DNA of 64,000 nt from JANMDS01 sp031430575 (GTDB lineage: Bacteria; Pseudomonadota; Gammaproteobacteria; Burkholderiales; Casimicrobiaceae). Position numbers and translations under genes: made by a program. The notes beneath the pieces are model-generated. The model made no database searches. It saw only the letters and a program-made list of their open reading frames with translations, and was not told the origin of the DNA. The first letter of the stretch is position 1; each line of letters begins with the position of its first letter. Shown here one piece after another: positions 24,220 through 32,756 of the stretch. Where the stretch lies: contig JANPBT010000043.1 in the NCBI GenBank assembly GCA_031430575.1, forward strand, positions 1 through 64,000. Reading direction: 5' to 3'.

Positions 24220-26280
24220 ATGACCTTTACCGTTGGCATTGATGTCGGCGGTACGTTTACCGATTTAATTGCGGTAGACGCAGGTCGCGGCGAAATCAAA
24301 ATCGCAAAAGTGCCAACGACGGTCGATAACCAAGCGCGCGGCGTCATGAACGCAATCTGCGCCGCGGGTATCGCACTCGATCAAATCGAAGTGATCTTGC
24401 ACGGCACGACCGCGACCACCAACGCCGTGCTTGAGCGCAAGCTCGCAAAGGTGGGGTTGATCACCACACAAGGCTTTCGCGATTCGCTGGAATTGGGCCG
24501 ACGCACGCGACCCACGCCCTACGGCCTTAAAGGGCAATTCGCACCGCTGATTTCGCGCGAGCTGCGCTTGGAAGTGCCCGAGCGCATGTTGGCCGATGGC
24601 AGCGTGCATATTGCGCTCGACGAGATCTCATTCGCAGGAGCCGTGCGGCAATTACTGGCGCAAGGCTGCGAATCTCTGGTGATTCATTTTTTACATAGTT
24701 ACATCAACCCCGCGCATGAGCTCCGCGCTGGCGAAATTGCCCGCGCAATCTGGCCCAACGAATACATCACCATTGGCCACACTTTAGTTTCTGAGTATCG
24801 CGAATATGAGCGTGGTGTTACCGCTGCGGTGAATGCCAGCGTGCAGCCGGTTCTCGCCCGATACCTTGCCCGCTTAGAGGCAGAGTTGCGCAGCAACGCC
24901 GCTGCGCCGCAATTGCTCATCATGCAAGGCAATGGCGGCACGGTCGCAGCGAAGTACGCCGCGCAGGCTGCGGTGCAAACCGTGATGTCGGGCCCAGCCT
25001 CCGGTGTGATGGCAGCAGTGGCGACGAGTTGCGCCGCAGGGTTACGAAACGTGATTACCTACGATATGGGCGGCACCTCAACCGACGTTGGCTTGGTGCG
25101 CGATGGCGCGGCGGCGGTGTCCTCTGAGCTTGAGCTGGAATATGCGATGCCGATGCGCGTGCCGTTAGTGGACGTGCATACCGTGGGCGCGGGCGGTGGC
25201 TCGATCGCGGCGATCAATGAAGCGGGTTTGCTCAGCGTCGGGCCGCGCAGTGCCGGGGCGACGCCGGGCCCGATTTGCTATGGGCGTGGTGGCACGCAGC
25301 CGACGATTACCGATGCCAATTTAGTGCTCGGGCGGTTGAATCCCGATAAATTATTGGCCGTTGAAAACAAAATTTCGTTGACGGAAATCAAACAGATCTT
25401 AGTTGAGAAAATCGGGCGCGCGCTCGGGCTCGATGCGATGCAAACGGCTGAGGCGATCATCCGCATCGCAAACGATAAGATGGCCGGCGCGATCCGCATG
25501 GTCTCGCTCGCGCGTGGGCATGATCCACGTGATTTCGCGCTCTTTCCATTTGGTGGTGCCGGGCCTTTGCATGCGTGCGCGTTGGCCGCTGAATTGAATA
25601 TTCCCGCGTTGCTCATCCCCGCGCGGCCGGGCATTACCAACGCGCTGGGCTGCGCCATCGCCGATCTACGTCATGATGTGGTGAACACTTTAAACGCGCC
25701 ATTGGCTGCGCTTGATATTGCAGTGCTGCGGGCAACCTTTGACGCGCAGATCGCAAAAGGGCGGGCGGCATTGCAAAAAGATGGTGTGGTCGTTGAGCGG
25801 GTAAACGTTTTGCATGCGGTTGAAATGCAGTTTGCCGGTCAAAGCCATTTACTGCGCGTAGCCATTGAAGATATTACGCTTTCGAAAGATGCGCTTGCGC
25901 AAAAATTTGCTGATGCGTATTGGCAGCGTTTTCACGTGCGCTTGCCAGAGATGCGCCCCGTCTTGGTGAACGTGCACTCAGCGGTGATCGGCGTGCGACG
26001 CGGTTGGAATCTCGCCGCGCTCGCGCCCAAAATACCTGCGGCGCAGATTTCCGACGCGATCATTTCCCGCCGCGCGGTATGGTTTGATGGGCAGGCACAC
26101 GACACGCCGGTTTACGCGCGCGATCAAATACCTGCGGCGCAGTTTTTTGATGGCCCAGCGATTATTGAGCAGCTCGATTGCACGACGGTGATTGCGCCAG
26201 GCTGGCGTGCGCAGGCCGATGTATTTGGAAATTTAGAGGTCAAAAAAGCTCAAAACTGCGCCGCAGGTATAACGCATTAA
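24220..26280 (+). CDS. hyuA: Hydantoinase A / N-methylhydantoinase A-like subunit
   Basis: 686 residues. The N-terminus VGIDVGGTFTDLIAVDAGRG is the actin-like ATP-binding phosphate loop; further family motifs are LHGTTATTNAVLERK, EYREYERGVTAAVNAS, MSGPASGVMAA and ITYDMGGTSTDVGLVRDG. With HyuB it forms an ATP-dependent cyclic-amide hydrolase of the oxoprolinase/hydantoinase/acetone carboxylase superfamily; the substrate cannot be told from sequence. It holds five copies of the 14-bp word, three exact (26033, 26129, 26258) within 240 bp at the 3' end, read IPAAQIS, IPAAQFF and NCAAGIT. The last forms the C-terminus. Confidence 0.93.
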   Translation: MTFTVGIDVGGTFTDLIAVDAGRGEIKIAKVPTTVDNQARGVMNAICAAGIALDQIEVILHGTTATTNAVLERKLAKVGLITTQGFRDSLELGRRTRPTPYGLKGQFAPLISRELRLEVPERMLADGSVHIALDEISFAGAVRQLLAQGCESLVIHFLHSYINPAHELRAGEIARAIWPNEYITIGHTLVSEYREYERGVTAAVNASVQPVLARYLARLEAELRSNAAAPQLLIMQGNGGTVAAKYAAQAAVQTVMSGPASGVMAAVATSCAAGLRNVITYDMGGTSTDVGLVRDGAAAVSSELELEYAMPMRVPLVDVHTVGAGGGSIAAINEAGLLSVGPRSAGATPGPICYGRGGTQPTITDANLVLGRLNPDKLLAVENKISLTEIKQILVEKIGRALGLDAMQTAEAIIRIANDKMAGAIRMVSLARGHDPRDFALFPFGGAGPLHACALAAELNIPALLIPARPGITNALGCAIADLRHDVVNTLNAPLAALDIAVLRATFDAQIAKGRAALQKDGVVVERVNVLHAVEMQFAGQSHLLRVAIEDITLSKDALAQKFADAYWQRFHVRLPEMRPVLVNVHSAVIGVRRGWNLAALAPKIPAAQISDAIISRRAVWFDGQAHDTPVYARDQIPAAQFFDGPAIIEQLDCTTVIAPGWRAQADVFGNLEVKKAQNCAAGITH

Positions 26281-26287
26281 ATACGAA

Positions 26288-27925
26288 ATGATAATCGACC
26301 CAACCACCCTCTCCGTCATCCAATCTGGCTTGCAGCAGGTCTGTAACGAGATGGATTTGGCCTTCGTGCGCAGCGCTTTTTCGCCTGTGATTTCTGAGGC
26401 GCTGGATCGATCGGATGGCATTTACCATCGCGACGATGGCGCGCTGATTGCGCAGGGCGAGCTGGGCTTGCCGGTGTTTGTTGGCACGATGCAGTTCTCA
26501 ACGCAGGCGGTGATTGAGCGGGCTAAAAATTTAGTCCCGGGTGATATTTTTATTTTGAACGACCCTTACCTCGGTGGCACGCATTTGATGGATGTGAAAT
26601 TCGTCAAGCCGTTTTTCTACCAAGGCAAATTATGGTGTTGGCTGGCCAATACCGGCCATTGGCCTGATACCGGCGGCATGGTGCCTGGTGGATTTTCCGC
26701 CAATGCGACAGAGGTCGAACAAGAGGGCTTGCGGCTGCCCCCGGTTAAGCTTTTTAAAGCGGGCGTGATGGACGAGGAAATTCTCTCGATCATCTTGTCA
26801 AATATTCGCATCGCCGATCAGCGCATCGGCGACATTCAAGCGCAAGCAGCGGCATTGGCGATCGGCGAAGTGCGGCTGACGGAATTGCTTGATCGCTACC
26901 ATGCAGAAGTGGTGGACGCCGCAATTATCGAGCTGCGCAAGCGGGCAGCGCAGCAAATGCGGGCGAAAATCGCAACTATTCCCGATGGCGTTTATGAAAG
27001 TGAGGCGGTGGTTGATAGTGATGGGGTTGTAAACGCGCCGCTCATCATCAAAATGAAAGTGACCAAATCAGGCGACGGGCTGCATTTTGATATGGCAGGC
27101 TCGTCGCCGCCATGCGCCGGGCCGATGAATTCGGTGATTGCGACCACGCGGTCGTCGATTTATTTGGCGGTAAAGCATATTTTCCCCGATGCTCCGATAA
27201 ATGCTGGCACCTTCGAGCCGCTGACGATTATCGATCCTGAGGGCACGTTTCTCTACGCAAAATACCCGCGCCCCGTCTCCGGCTGCGCAGCGGAAGTGAG
27301 CCAACGCATCGCCGAAGCGGTGTTCGCTGCGCTCGCTAAAGCGATGCCGGAGACGATGTTTGCTGCGCCGGCTGGAACTTCGGGCAATCTAACGATTGGT
27401 GGCGTTGATCCCAAAACCGGGAACGCTTATGTGATGTACGTGATTTCTGGCGGCGGCTACGGCGGCTATGCGGGCGGGGATGGCATCAGCAACGGCTGCT
27501 CCACCATCGGTATTTCGAAAACCACGCCGGTAGAAATTTTGGAGCAGCGTTACCCTGTGCTTTTTGAGCGCTACGCGATTCATGAAGGCTCGGCAGGCGC
27601 GGGCGAATGGCGGGGCGGTTTTGGCGTGCACTACACCGTGAAACTGCTGCGTGGCGAAGCAACTGCTTCGATGGTGATGGATCATGGCCGCACCGGGCCG
27701 CAGCCAATGCTCGGCGGCGCACCGGGCGGCATGAATAAAGTAAGCGTTCGCTATACCTGCGGCGCAGATTACACGCCGCCGCACGACTCAAAAGATCAAG
27801 GGCTCACGCTAAAGCCCGGAGACGCCATTGACGTGCGCACGCCGGGCGGCGGCGGCTACGGCACACCCGTCAATCGCGATCCTGCGCGGATTGCACTTGA
27901 TGCAATTTGCGGATACTTCGGGTAA
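26288..27925 (+). CDS. hyuB: Hydantoinase B / N-methylhydantoinase B-like subunit
   Basis: 545 residues. Motifs of the HyuB family: EMDLAFVRSAFSPVISEALD near the N-terminus, GDIFILNDPYLGGTHLMDVK with metal ligands, WLANTGHWPDTGGMVPGGFS, and the Gly-rich end RTPGGGGYGTPVNRDPAR. It starts 7 bp after HyuA, so the two subunits are made together. Possible substrates are 5-oxoproline, hydantoins or related ring amides. The word copy at 27754 is read YTCGADYT. Confidence 0.93.
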   Translation: MIIDPTTLSVIQSGLQQVCNEMDLAFVRSAFSPVISEALDRSDGIYHRDDGALIAQGELGLPVFVGTMQFSTQAVIERAKNLVPGDIFILNDPYLGGTHLMDVKFVKPFFYQGKLWCWLANTGHWPDTGGMVPGGFSANATEVEQEGLRLPPVKLFKAGVMDEEILSIILSNIRIADQRIGDIQAQAAALAIGEVRLTELLDRYHAEVVDAAIIELRKRAAQQMRAKIATIPDGVYESEAVVDSDGVVNAPLIIKMKVTKSGDGLHFDMAGSSPPCAGPMNSVIATTRSSIYLAVKHIFPDAPINAGTFEPLTIIDPEGTFLYAKYPRPVSGCAAEVSQRIAEAVFAALAKAMPETMFAAPAGTSGNLTIGGVDPKTGNAYVMYVISGGGYGGYAGGDGISNGCSTIGISKTTPVEILEQRYPVLFERYAIHEGSAGAGEWRGGFGVHYTVKLLRGEATASMVMDHGRTGPQPMLGGAPGGMNKVSVRYTCGADYTPPHDSKDQGLTLKPGDAIDVRTPGGGGYGTPVNRDPARIALDAICGYFG

Positions 27926-27968
27926 ATCGGCTCATAGTTCCGTAAAAATCGGTTAAAAAACGGCAAAA

Positions 27969-27982
27969 CTGCGCCGCAGGTA
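27969..27982 (+). repeat. Intergenic copy of the 14-bp word after hyuB
   Basis: Exact copy with AAAA on its 5' side, 44 bp after the hyuB stop. The remaining gap to 28133 holds the presumed desaturase promoter and a strong GGGAGG ribosome binding site (28122-28127). Confidence 0.88.
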
Positions 27983-28132
27983 GGTGAGATTTTGTGTTGT
28001 TAATTGGGTACGTCATCGCCAAGGAGCGGCTCGCGCCGCGCCTCATTCAAACGCATGTTTTTTGCAGACGCATTTTGTCAAGCAAAAATACGTAATTGCC
28101 CCTAAAATCCGCAACTCACTCGGGAGGTTTTC

Positions 28133-29311
28133 TTGTTTGATTCGATACTAAATTTTCTTGCCCACGGCTTATACGATCTGCCTTGGTGGGGCTATATCAT
28201 TGCGGCGCTGATCTTCACCCACGTGACAATCGCATCGGTGACGATTTATCTGCACCGCTGCCAATCTCACCGCGGGCTTGATTTGCACGCGATTCCCACC
28301 CACTTTTTCCGCTTTTGGCTCTGGCTGACGACGGGTCAAATTACCAAAGTCTGGGTCGCTATTCACCGCAAACATCACGCCAAGTGTGAGCAAGAAGGCG
28401 ATCCACATAGCCCGGTCGTGTTTGGCATTAAAAAAGTTTTCTGGGAAGGTGCAGAGCTCTATCGGCTTGAAGCGAAAAATCCAGAGACGATGGAAAAGTA
28501 CGGCACGGGCACACCCGATGATTGGATCGAACACAATTTATATGGCAAATATAGTCATATGGGCCCTGTGCTTTGCTTGATTCTCTTTTTCGTTGCATTC
28601 GGTGCGATGGGCGTGACGCTCTGGGCGATACAAATGGCCTGGATTCCAGTCACGGCGGCCGGCATTATTAATGGTATCGGTCACCATTGGGGCTACCGTA
28701 ATTACGATTGTGAAGACGCAAGTCGCAATATCGTGCCGTGGGGCATCCTCATTGGCGGTGAAGAGCTGCACAACAACCATCATGCCTACGGCACGTCGGC
28801 AAAATTTTCGATGCGTCCTTATGAGTTTGATTTGGGCTGGCAATATATCCGCGTGTTGCGCGCGCTCAAGCTCGCGACCGTCAAAAAAGTTGCGCCGCAG
28901 GTACAAATCGCCGCCATCGAGCGCGTAGACTACGAAGGCTTGCAGGCCATTATCACCCATCGCTATCGCGTCGCACAAGCGTCGTTGAAATTGCTCAAGG
29001 GTAGCTGGCGTGAGGCGGTTAAATCGTCTGGAAGCAACGCCGCAGCGATGCGCGCGGGCTGGGCAACGTTGAAGCAAGACGCTTCCGCACTCGCGAGCCA
29101 CGAGCGCGAACGGGTGCAGGCCCTACTTGCTGGCAACGCTTCTCTCGCCAAAATGTACGCCCTGCGTCAAGAGCTCGCCTCATTGTGGGCGCGGTCTAGC
29201 GAGAGCAAAGAAGAGCTCGTTGCGCGCTGGAAGGCGTGGTGCGAACGCGCTGAAACAAGCGGTATCCCCGAAATGGTGGAGTTCAGCCGCAATTTAAAGC
29301 GTTATGCTTAG
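28133..29311 (+). CDS. Membrane fatty acid (acyl-CoA type) desaturase
   Basis: 392 residues. Three histidine boxes for the di-iron centre are seen: HRCQSH (H41, H46), HRKHH (H78, H81, H82) and HNNHH (H213, H216, H217). Hydrophobic helices lie around them (WWGYIIAALIFTHVTIASV; LCLILFFVAFGAMGVTLWAI). Introduces a double bond, probably delta-9, into acyl chains at the inner membrane. The start is TTG 28133, supported by GGGAGG at 28122-28127. The last ~130 residues are an unusual charged helical tail, longer than in simple desaturases. A near copy of the word (28890) is read VAPQV. Confidence 0.93.
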   Translation: MFDSILNFLAHGLYDLPWWGYIIAALIFTHVTIASVTIYLHRCQSHRGLDLHAIPTHFFRFWLWLTTGQITKVWVAIHRKHHAKCEQEGDPHSPVVFGIKKVFWEGAELYRLEAKNPETMEKYGTGTPDDWIEHNLYGKYSHMGPVLCLILFFVAFGAMGVTLWAIQMAWIPVTAAGIINGIGHHWGYRNYDCEDASRNIVPWGILIGGEELHNNHHAYGTSAKFSMRPYEFDLGWQYIRVLRALKLATVKKVAPQVQIAAIERVDYEGLQAIITHRYRVAQASLKLLKGSWREAVKSSGSNAAAMRAGWATLKQDASALASHERERVQALLAGNASLAKMYALRQELASLWARSSESKEELVARWKAWCERAETSGIPEMVEFSRNLKRYA

Positions 29312-29390
29312 CCCAATATAGAACTTGCGGCGTCACTCTCGCTCGACTTGCATACAACAGCGTAGTTGGATTGACTTTGCCGCAAGTACA

Positions 29391-29407
29391 TTGGCATTAA
29401 AAGTGCG
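29391..29407 (+). promoter_or_regulatory. Candidate sigma-54 promoter of the exopolysaccharide operon
   Basis: TTGGCAT (29391-29397) and GTGCG (29403-29407) have the -24/-12 spacing: the GG and GC dinucleotides are 12 bp apart. The -12 element is weaker than the TTGCW consensus. It lies about 100 bp before the first gene of the XrtA locus. PEP-CTERM/XrtA loci are often controlled by the PrsK/PrsR system together with RpoN; neither prsK nor prsR is in this window. Confidence 0.55.
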
Positions 29408-29503
29408 GGTACAATTCGACTAGAATGTCATATAAGTGAATTTGACGCAGGCAATTTTGAGCTTCCGGTGCACTGCGCGAAGTTAGACGGAAAGGGTGGG
29501 AAC

Positions 29504-30139
29504 ATGTTGAGTATGGATAAGATTAGGTTGCGTGCGCGAGCCAGTAGTGCATTCGCAATCGCGTTTTTATTGAGCTTTGTCGTGGGTTGTGGCGCTGTCA
29601 AAGCGCCCGCTGCTCCGCGCGTGGCCGATCAGGCCGCGTTTAGTTATCGCATTGGTCCAGGCGATGCGCTTAATATTGTTGTGTGGCGCAATCCCGAGCT
29701 TTCCTCCAAGATTTCAGTTCGACCTGACGGCCGCATTACGGTGCCGCTGGTAGAAGACCTTGATGCGCAAAGCAAAACCCCGACTGAACTTGCGCGCGAA
29801 ATTGAGAGCAAGTTGAGTAAGTATTTGCAAGAGCCCGTCGTGACAATCGTGGTCGATTCCTTTGGAGGCCCATACACCGAGCAAGTGCGTGTTGTTGGCG
29901 CCGCTGCAAAACCGGTGGCGATTCCATATCGGCAAAAAATGACCGTGCTTGACGTCATGATTGCAGTTGGCGGTCTGACTGACTTTGCCTCCGGCAACGA
30001 TGCGACGATCATTCGCTCGCGTGAGCGCAACCGCGTCTATAGCGTTCGGCTCAATGATCTGATGAAGCGCGGCGACATTTCGGCGAACGTAGAAATGATG
30101 CCGGGCGATGTATTGATCATTCCAGAAGGCTGGTTTTAA
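29504..30139 (+). CDS. XrtA-system polysaccharide export lipoprotein (Wza type)
   Basis: 211 residues from ATG 29504, chosen for the AAAGGGTGGGA site and because it starts a lipoprotein signal ending FVVGC. Domains: polysaccharide biosynthesis/export (YRIGPGDALNIVVWRNPELS, then VRPDGRITVPLVEDLDA) followed by a SLBB-like region (RVVGAAAKPVAIPYRQKMTV) ending MMPGDVLIIPEGWF. Forms the outer-membrane/periplasmic export channel for the exopolysaccharide. First gene of the cluster. Confidence 0.92.
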   Translation: MLSMDKIRLRARASSAFAIAFLLSFVVGCGAVKAPAAPRVADQAAFSYRIGPGDALNIVVWRNPELSSKISVRPDGRITVPLVEDLDAQSKTPTELAREIESKLSKYLQEPVVTIVVDSFGGPYTEQVRVVGAAAKPVAIPYRQKMTVLDVMIAVGGLTDFASGNDATIIRSRERNRVYSVRLNDLMKRGDISANVEMMPGDVLIIPEGWF

Positions 30140-30177
30140 TACAAACCCAGTGCAGTGCGAAATAAAGGTAGAGCGTT

Positions 30178-31839
30178 ATGGTTGATGTAATTCTTCAAAT
30201 TAAGTCGATGCTTCGCAGCTTCTGGCTTCATCGATGGCTAGGGCTGGGCGTCGCGTGGTTGATTGGGATCTTGGGCGCAGCAACGGTCTACATTATTCCT
30301 GACCAATACGAGGCCAACGCCAAGGTCTATGTAGACACCCAATCAATTTTGAAACCGCTGATGAAAGATTTGGCGGTCCAGCCAAATGCAGATGCGCAAA
30401 TCAATATGATGAGCCGCACATTGCTTTCGCGCCCCAACATCGAAAAAGTGATTCGGATGTCCGATATGGATGTTCGCGCACGCACGCCAATTGAGCGAGA
30501 GCGATTAATTGACGAGTTGCTAAAAAACGTTGAAATGCGCGTCGCTGGTGGTACCAATTTATATTCCATCATTTACAAACATCGTACGCAAGACGAGGCT
30601 AAGCGCGTCGTCACTTCGCTGTTAACGCTATTTGTCGAACAAAATTTGGGTGATAAGCGCAAAGATTCTGATCAGGCGCGTCGATTTATTGATGAACAAA
30701 TCAAAGTCTACGAACAAAAGCTGGTCTCTGCCGAAAACGCACTTAAAGAATTCAAACTCAAAAATATTGAGACGATGCCAGGGCAGCGTACGGACTATTT
30801 TTCGCGAATGAATGAGATGGGAGCGACGTTAAACCAAGCCAAGCTCGAGCTCCGCGAAGCCCAAACTGCGCGCGATTCGATCAAGCGTCAATTGGGTTCT
30901 GAGCCGCCAACGATTGCTTTGCAAGAAGTGGAGCTCCCTTCAAACAACAATGCAAACGGGGCCGGCGTTAATGCCTCCAATGCGCCGGTAAGCGCAGATC
31001 CGTTGCTCGAGCAACGCTTGGTGACGATGCGTAAATCGCTTGACGATATGCGCCTGCGATTTACCGATGAGCATCCCGACATTCGTGGGGCGAAGCGCAT
31101 CATTGAGCAGTTAGAAGATCAACGCAAAGAGCAAATAGAGGCGCAAACAGCAGCGCTTGCAAAACAACGCGCGGCAATGCAACGTGCCGTTGAGGGTAAG
31201 GGCGTAGCAGCGGCGATTCCAGGCACAAAACCGAACCCTGTTTACGAACAAATGCGAGTCTCCGTTGCCGAGTCTGAGGCTCAAATCGCTGCACTGACTG
31301 CGCGAGTATCAGAATTTGAAAGTCGATTTTCAAGATTTCAGGGATTGGCCAATGCCGTACCGAAGATGGAGGCTGACTTTTCTCAGCTGAACCGCGATTA
31401 CGACATCAACCGCGATAATTATCAAAAGCTTTTGTCCCGCCGCGAATCTGCGCAAATTTCTGGTGAGATGGATGCGACGTCCGGCGTAGCTGAGTTCCGT
31501 GTGATCGAGCCTCCCCGCGTCAATCCGAGAGCGGTGTGGCCGAATAGACCACAACTCCTAGGTGTTGCCTTTCTAGCAGCGCTTGGCGCCGGCGGGTTAG
31601 CCACTGTAATTCGCAGTCAACTATCCCCTGTCTTCACCGATCGGCGCTCGTTGCGCAACGGTTTGACGGTTCCGCTTTTGGGCACTGTTTCGCTGATTCG
31701 AACCGCAGCGTATCGCAGCGCACAACGGAAGTCAATGCTTGTATTTGCACTGGGCGTTGCGGCGTTGCTCGGGACGTTCATCGTCGCGCTGACTTACTTT
31801 TCGATCAAATCTGGCATGCTTGATAAATCTATCCTATGA
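30178..31839 (+). CDS. XrtA-system polysaccharide chain-length determinant (Wzz type)
   Basis: 553 residues. N-terminal membrane helix (GLGVAWLIGILGAATVYIIP), Wzz domain with YVDTQSILKPLMKDLAVQ, a long coiled-coil region (about 180-400) and a second membrane helix near the C-terminus (LVFALGVAALLGTFIVALTY). Works with the tyrosine kinase encoded next to set polymer length and secretion at the inner membrane. Its last codons overlap the kinase start (ATGA), so the regulator and kinase are made as separate but coupled chains. Confidence 0.93.
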   Translation: MVDVILQIKSMLRSFWLHRWLGLGVAWLIGILGAATVYIIPDQYEANAKVYVDTQSILKPLMKDLAVQPNADAQINMMSRTLLSRPNIEKVIRMSDMDVRARTPIERERLIDELLKNVEMRVAGGTNLYSIIYKHRTQDEAKRVVTSLLTLFVEQNLGDKRKDSDQARRFIDEQIKVYEQKLVSAENALKEFKLKNIETMPGQRTDYFSRMNEMGATLNQAKLELREAQTARDSIKRQLGSEPPTIALQEVELPSNNNANGAGVNASNAPVSADPLLEQRLVTMRKSLDDMRLRFTDEHPDIRGAKRIIEQLEDQRKEQIEAQTAALAKQRAAMQRAVEGKGVAAAIPGTKPNPVYEQMRVSVAESEAQIAALTARVSEFESRFSRFQGLANAVPKMEADFSQLNRDYDINRDNYQKLLSRRESAQISGEMDATSGVAEFRVIEPPRVNPRAVWPNRPQLLGVAFLAALGAGGLATVIRSQLSPVFTDRRSLRNGLTVPLLGTVSLIRTAAYRSAQRKSMLVFALGVAALLGTFIVALTYFSIKSGMLDKSIL

Positions 31840-32756
31840 AAAGTTTCAGCGATCTCTTAAAGTTTGGAAAAAAAACTAAACCGTTAATTCCTCCTGTGGC
31901 GCGTGCACCTGCGCGGGCTGCGGTCGAGAGTTCGGCGAGGCGTCCTATCGCAGATACTCGACTACCGGAACGTATTGTTGAAAGCGTTGGTTCGGGTACA
32001 CCGATCACACTCGACCTAGAGCGCTTGAATCGGTTGGGGTTCGTTACACCTGATGGCGACAGAAGCTTGCTTGCCGAGGAGTTTCGAGTCATTAAACGAC
32101 CACTCCTCACCAATGCATTTGGGCCAACGGCAGTCAATCGAGGACGGCTTTTGATGGTCACCAGCTCTTTGCCAGGCGAAGGTAAGAGCTTTACTGCGAG
32201 TAACTTGGCGTTGAGCATAGCGGCCGAGCTCGACCAGCAAGTGCTACTCATCGATGCAGACGTCGCGCGCCCGAGTATTCCGGGCGTGTTCGCGATTCAA
32301 TCAGGCCCAGGGCTAATGGAGCTGTTGTTAGATGCTAATCTCGACCCCGTTAGCCTCGTGCGCCCAACCAATATCGCCGGATTGAGTATTCTCCTCGCGG
32401 GTCGGTCACACTTACGTGCGACCGAGTTACTCGCGAGCAGCGCAATGGATCGAGTGCTTTCAACCCTTTCAGAGCGATTTCCAAGCCATGTGCTCGTTTT
32501 CGACTCACCGCCTCTGTTGGTGACAACTGAAGCGCGTGTGATGGCCGGGAAGGTGGGTCAAATTGCATTAGTCGTTGAGGCCGAGACCACTCCTCAGGAG
32601 GCCGCAAAAGATTCTTTAAGCATGCTTGAAGAATGCGATATTGTGGGCATCATCTTGAATAAAAATCGAGCATCAATTGGAGGTGACTACTATGGCTACG
32701 GTTACGGGTATGGCTACGGTTACGGCTACGGTTATGGAAAAAAATCTCCGAAATAA
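31836..32756 (+). CDS. XrtA-associated tyrosine autokinase (CpsD/CapB type)
   Basis: 306 residues, cytoplasmic. Walker A is in VTSSLPGEGKSFTASNLALS (about residues 108-127), Walker A' in QVLLIDADVARPS and Walker B in HVLVFDSPPLL. The C-terminus is an extended tyrosine cluster: eight Tyr-Gly pairs after a GGDY, the substrate of autophosphorylation. Partner of the upstream Wzz-type protein. The Tyr-Gly pairs are coded by a 6-bp DNA repeat whose number could vary. Confidence 0.93.
   Translation: MKSFSDLLKFGKKTKPLIPPVARAPARAAVESSARRPIADTRLPERIVESVGSGTPITLDLERLNRLGFVTPDGDRSLLAEEFRVIKRPLLTNAFGPTAVNRGRLLMVTSSLPGEGKSFTASNLALSIAAELDQQVLLIDADVARPSIPGVFAIQSGPGLMELLLDANLDPVSLVRPTNIAGLSILLAGRSHLRATELLASSAMDRVLSTLSERFPSHVLVFDSPPLLVTTEARVMAGKVGQIALVVEAETTPQEAAKDSLSMLEECDIVGIILNKNRASIGGDYYGYGYGYGYGYGYGYGKKSPK
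32691..32738 (+). repeat. Eight 6-bp Tyr-Gly codon repeats
   Basis: Eight tandem TAY-GGN units encode the autophosphorylated tail of the kinase. They overlap the proposed start of the next gene. Such short tandem repeats can expand or contract without changing frame, altering the number of phosphorylatable tyrosines. Confidence 0.85.

Noticed and set aside
32677..32733. Longer start for the beta-barrel gene reading through the kinase repeat
   Set aside because: The first 19 residues (MEVTTMATVTGMATVTATV) are an out-of-frame reading of the Tyr-Gly codons, not a signal peptide.
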